Shown here piece by piece: positions 62,777 to 64,000 of a DNA stretch of 64,000 nucleotides (position 1 is the stretch's first letter; the number at the start of each line of letters is the position of its first letter). This DNA comes from Cellulomonas sp. URHD0024 (GTDB lineage Bacteria; Actinomycetota; Actinomycetes; Actinomycetales; Cellulomonadaceae), in assembly GCF_000426185.1 (NCBI RefSeq), contig NZ_AUEW01000010.1:1-64000 (forward strand), given 5' to 3'. Position numbers and translations under genes: made by a program. The notes below the pieces were generated by a model, which saw nothing but the letters and a program-made list of their open reading frames with translations, was not told the DNA's origin and did not search any database.

Positions 62777-64000
62777 GCGTGCTGCTCCTGACGGTCCTCG
62801 AACGCCTCGAGCAGCACGAAACGATCGTTGTACCGGTGGAACACTCCGGCGATCTCCTGGGTCGGCTCGTGCCCCTTGCCCGTGATGATCACGGTGTCCT
62901 GCTCGTCGGCGAGGACCAGGGCGTCGCGGATGGCCTGCGCGCGACTCGTCGCCTCGTGCACGTCGACCAGGTCCGGGCGCTTCGCCCGCACTCCGTCGAG
63001 GATGGCGGATCGGATGGCTTCAGGCTGCTCGGAACGGGGGTTCTCGTCCGTGACGACGATCACGTCGGCGAGCTCGGCCGCGATCGACCCCATGATCGGT
63101 CGCTTGCCCTGGTCGCGGTCGCCGTCGGACCCGAACACGAGGATGAGCCGCCCGGGCGTGATGGGGCGGACCGCCTGGAGAGCCAGCACGAGCGCGTCAG
63201 GGGTGTGCGCGTAGTCGACGAGGGACAGCGGGAAACCGTCGCCGCGCTCGAGGACACGCTCCATCCGGCCGGGGATCTCGTGGGCGTGACCGACCGCATC
63301 GATCGCGACGTCCAGCGGGACGCCGGCCCGGTGCGCGAGCACGATCGCCAGCGCGGCGTTCGAGACGTTGACCAGACCCGGCAAGGGGCTGGCCGCCTGG
63401 TGCTCGGTGCCGTCCGGTCCGCGGAGCGCGAACGTCGAGCCCACACCGTCGAGACCGATGTCCGCGGCCGTGACGACCCAGTCCGCCTCCAGGCCCGATC
63501 CGACGTGCGTCGCGACCGACTCGACCGGGATACGCGCCTCTGCGGCGAGCCGCCGACCCCACTCGTCGTCGACGACCACGACGCCCCGACGGGCCTGACC
63601 CGGCGCGAACAGACGCGCCTTGTCCCGGAAGTAGCCCTCCATGTCGCCGTGGAAGTCGAGATGGTCGCGCTGCAGGTTGGAGAACCCGACGACGTCGAAC
63701 TCGAGGCCGTTGACGCGGCCGAGGGCCAGCGCGTGCGAGCTGACCTCCATGGCGACGGCCGTCGCGTGCCGCTCGAGCGCCGCCGCGAGCAAGGCCTGCA
63801 GCGCCGGCGCCTCGACCGTCGTGCGCGGGCTCTCGATCGCGTCGTCGCCGATCCGCAGCTCCACCGTGCCGAGCAGCGCGGTCAGCGGGTGCACGACTCG
63901 CAGGGCGGCGTCGACGAAGTACGTCGTCGTGGTCTTGCCGTTGGTCCCCGTCACCCCGATCGACGTGAGCCGCTCGCCGGGCTGGTCGTGCGCCCACGCG
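62773..64000 (-). CDS. murE: UDP-MurNAc-dipeptide ligase MurE, partial
   Basis: This Mur ligase adds the third stem amino acid. The frame continues past the right edge; about 409 C-terminal residues are visible, beginning just before the ATP loop GVTGTNGKTTTT. MEVSSHAL and RDHLDFHG are present. The specificity loop, DNPR in diaminopimelate-adding enzymes, reads DENPRSE, with Glu in place of the usual first Asp. The side chain added (diaminopimelate, lysine or ornithine) cannot be settled by this alone. Confidence 0.95.
   Translation of the reverse strand, partial: AWAHDQPGERLTSIGVTGTNGKTTTTYFVDAALRVVHPLTALLGTVELRIGDDAIESPRTTVEAPALQALLAAALERHATAVAMEVSSHALALGRVNGLEFDVVGFSNLQRDHLDFHGDMEGYFRDKARLFAPGQARRGVVVVDDEWGRRLAAEARIPVESVATHVGSGLEADWVVTAADIGLDGVGSTFALRGPDGTEHQAASPLPGLVNVSNAALAIVLAHRAGVPLDVAIDAVGHAHEIPGRMERVLERGDGFPLSLVDYAHTPDALVLALQAVRPITPGRLILVFGSDGDRDQGKRPIMGSIAAELADVIVVTDENPRSEQPEAIRSAILDGVRAKRPDLVDVHEATSRAQAIRDALVLADEQDTVIITGKGHEPTQEIAGVFHRYNDRFVLLEAFEDRQEQHA

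Overview
The window is about 70% GC or more. Genes are tightly packed, often with 1-8 nt stop/start overlaps, and GTG starts are common. The 16S 5' end, the arg, his and dcw gene orders, a DivIVA/SepF/FtsZ division module without ftsA, PriA in place of separate HisA and TrpF, and an OleBC fusion all point to a Gram-positive actinobacterium. It is most likely a member of the Micrococcales, perhaps near Cellulomonas. That placement is inferred from gene content and has not been tested by a search. Almost everything is on the minus strand, so transcription runs from high to low coordinates.

Region 1 (1-12.1 kb): the 5' end of a 16S rRNA gene with its leader and promoter; tyrS with a strong terminator; a 3-methyladenine glycosylase gene; a P-loop kinase gene; and the arginine operon argCJBDFRGH. 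A tandem ARG-box-like operator sits at the argC start. Region 2 (12.1-28 kb): a plus-strand set (quinone oxidoreductase, FrnE-like protein, DLH hydrolase), a 1011-residue secreted nuclease, pheST, thpR, a SpoU methyltransferase, a SUKH protein and infC-rpmI-rplT. infC starts with AUC and encodes a long Ala/Pro-rich tail. A DUF1844 gene and an MFS exporter follow. Region 3 (28-30 kb): a plus-strand cell-surface set: membrane-anchored coiled coil, lipoprotein protease, GerW-like protein.

Region 4 (30-42.2 kb): the histidine locus in the order hisD-oleA-oleBC-oleD-hisC-hisB-hyp-antiporter-hisH-priA-sseB. A complete long-chain olefin (ole) pathway lies inside the his gene string, and a CPA1 antiporter splits hisB from hisH. 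HisH has lost two catalytic-triad residues. Region 5 (42.2-43.6 kb): a small S4 protein, a decayed redoxin pseudogene, and an ArsR/AHSA1 pair. Region 6 (43.6-64 kb): dnaE, an acetyltransferase gene, rluD, lspA, a DksA/TraR-type gene and the division/cell-wall cluster divIVA-yggT-sepF-pgeF-ftsZ-ftsQ-murGC-ftsW-murD-mraY-murF-murE, with murE cut by the window end. murG and murC form one uninterrupted reading frame.

The points most worth a second look are the MurG-MurC fusion, the catalytically degenerate HisH, the ole genes nested in the his locus, and the paired promoter-like elements that split that locus into two units. No CRISPR array, tRNA gene, insertion sequence or prophage was seen.
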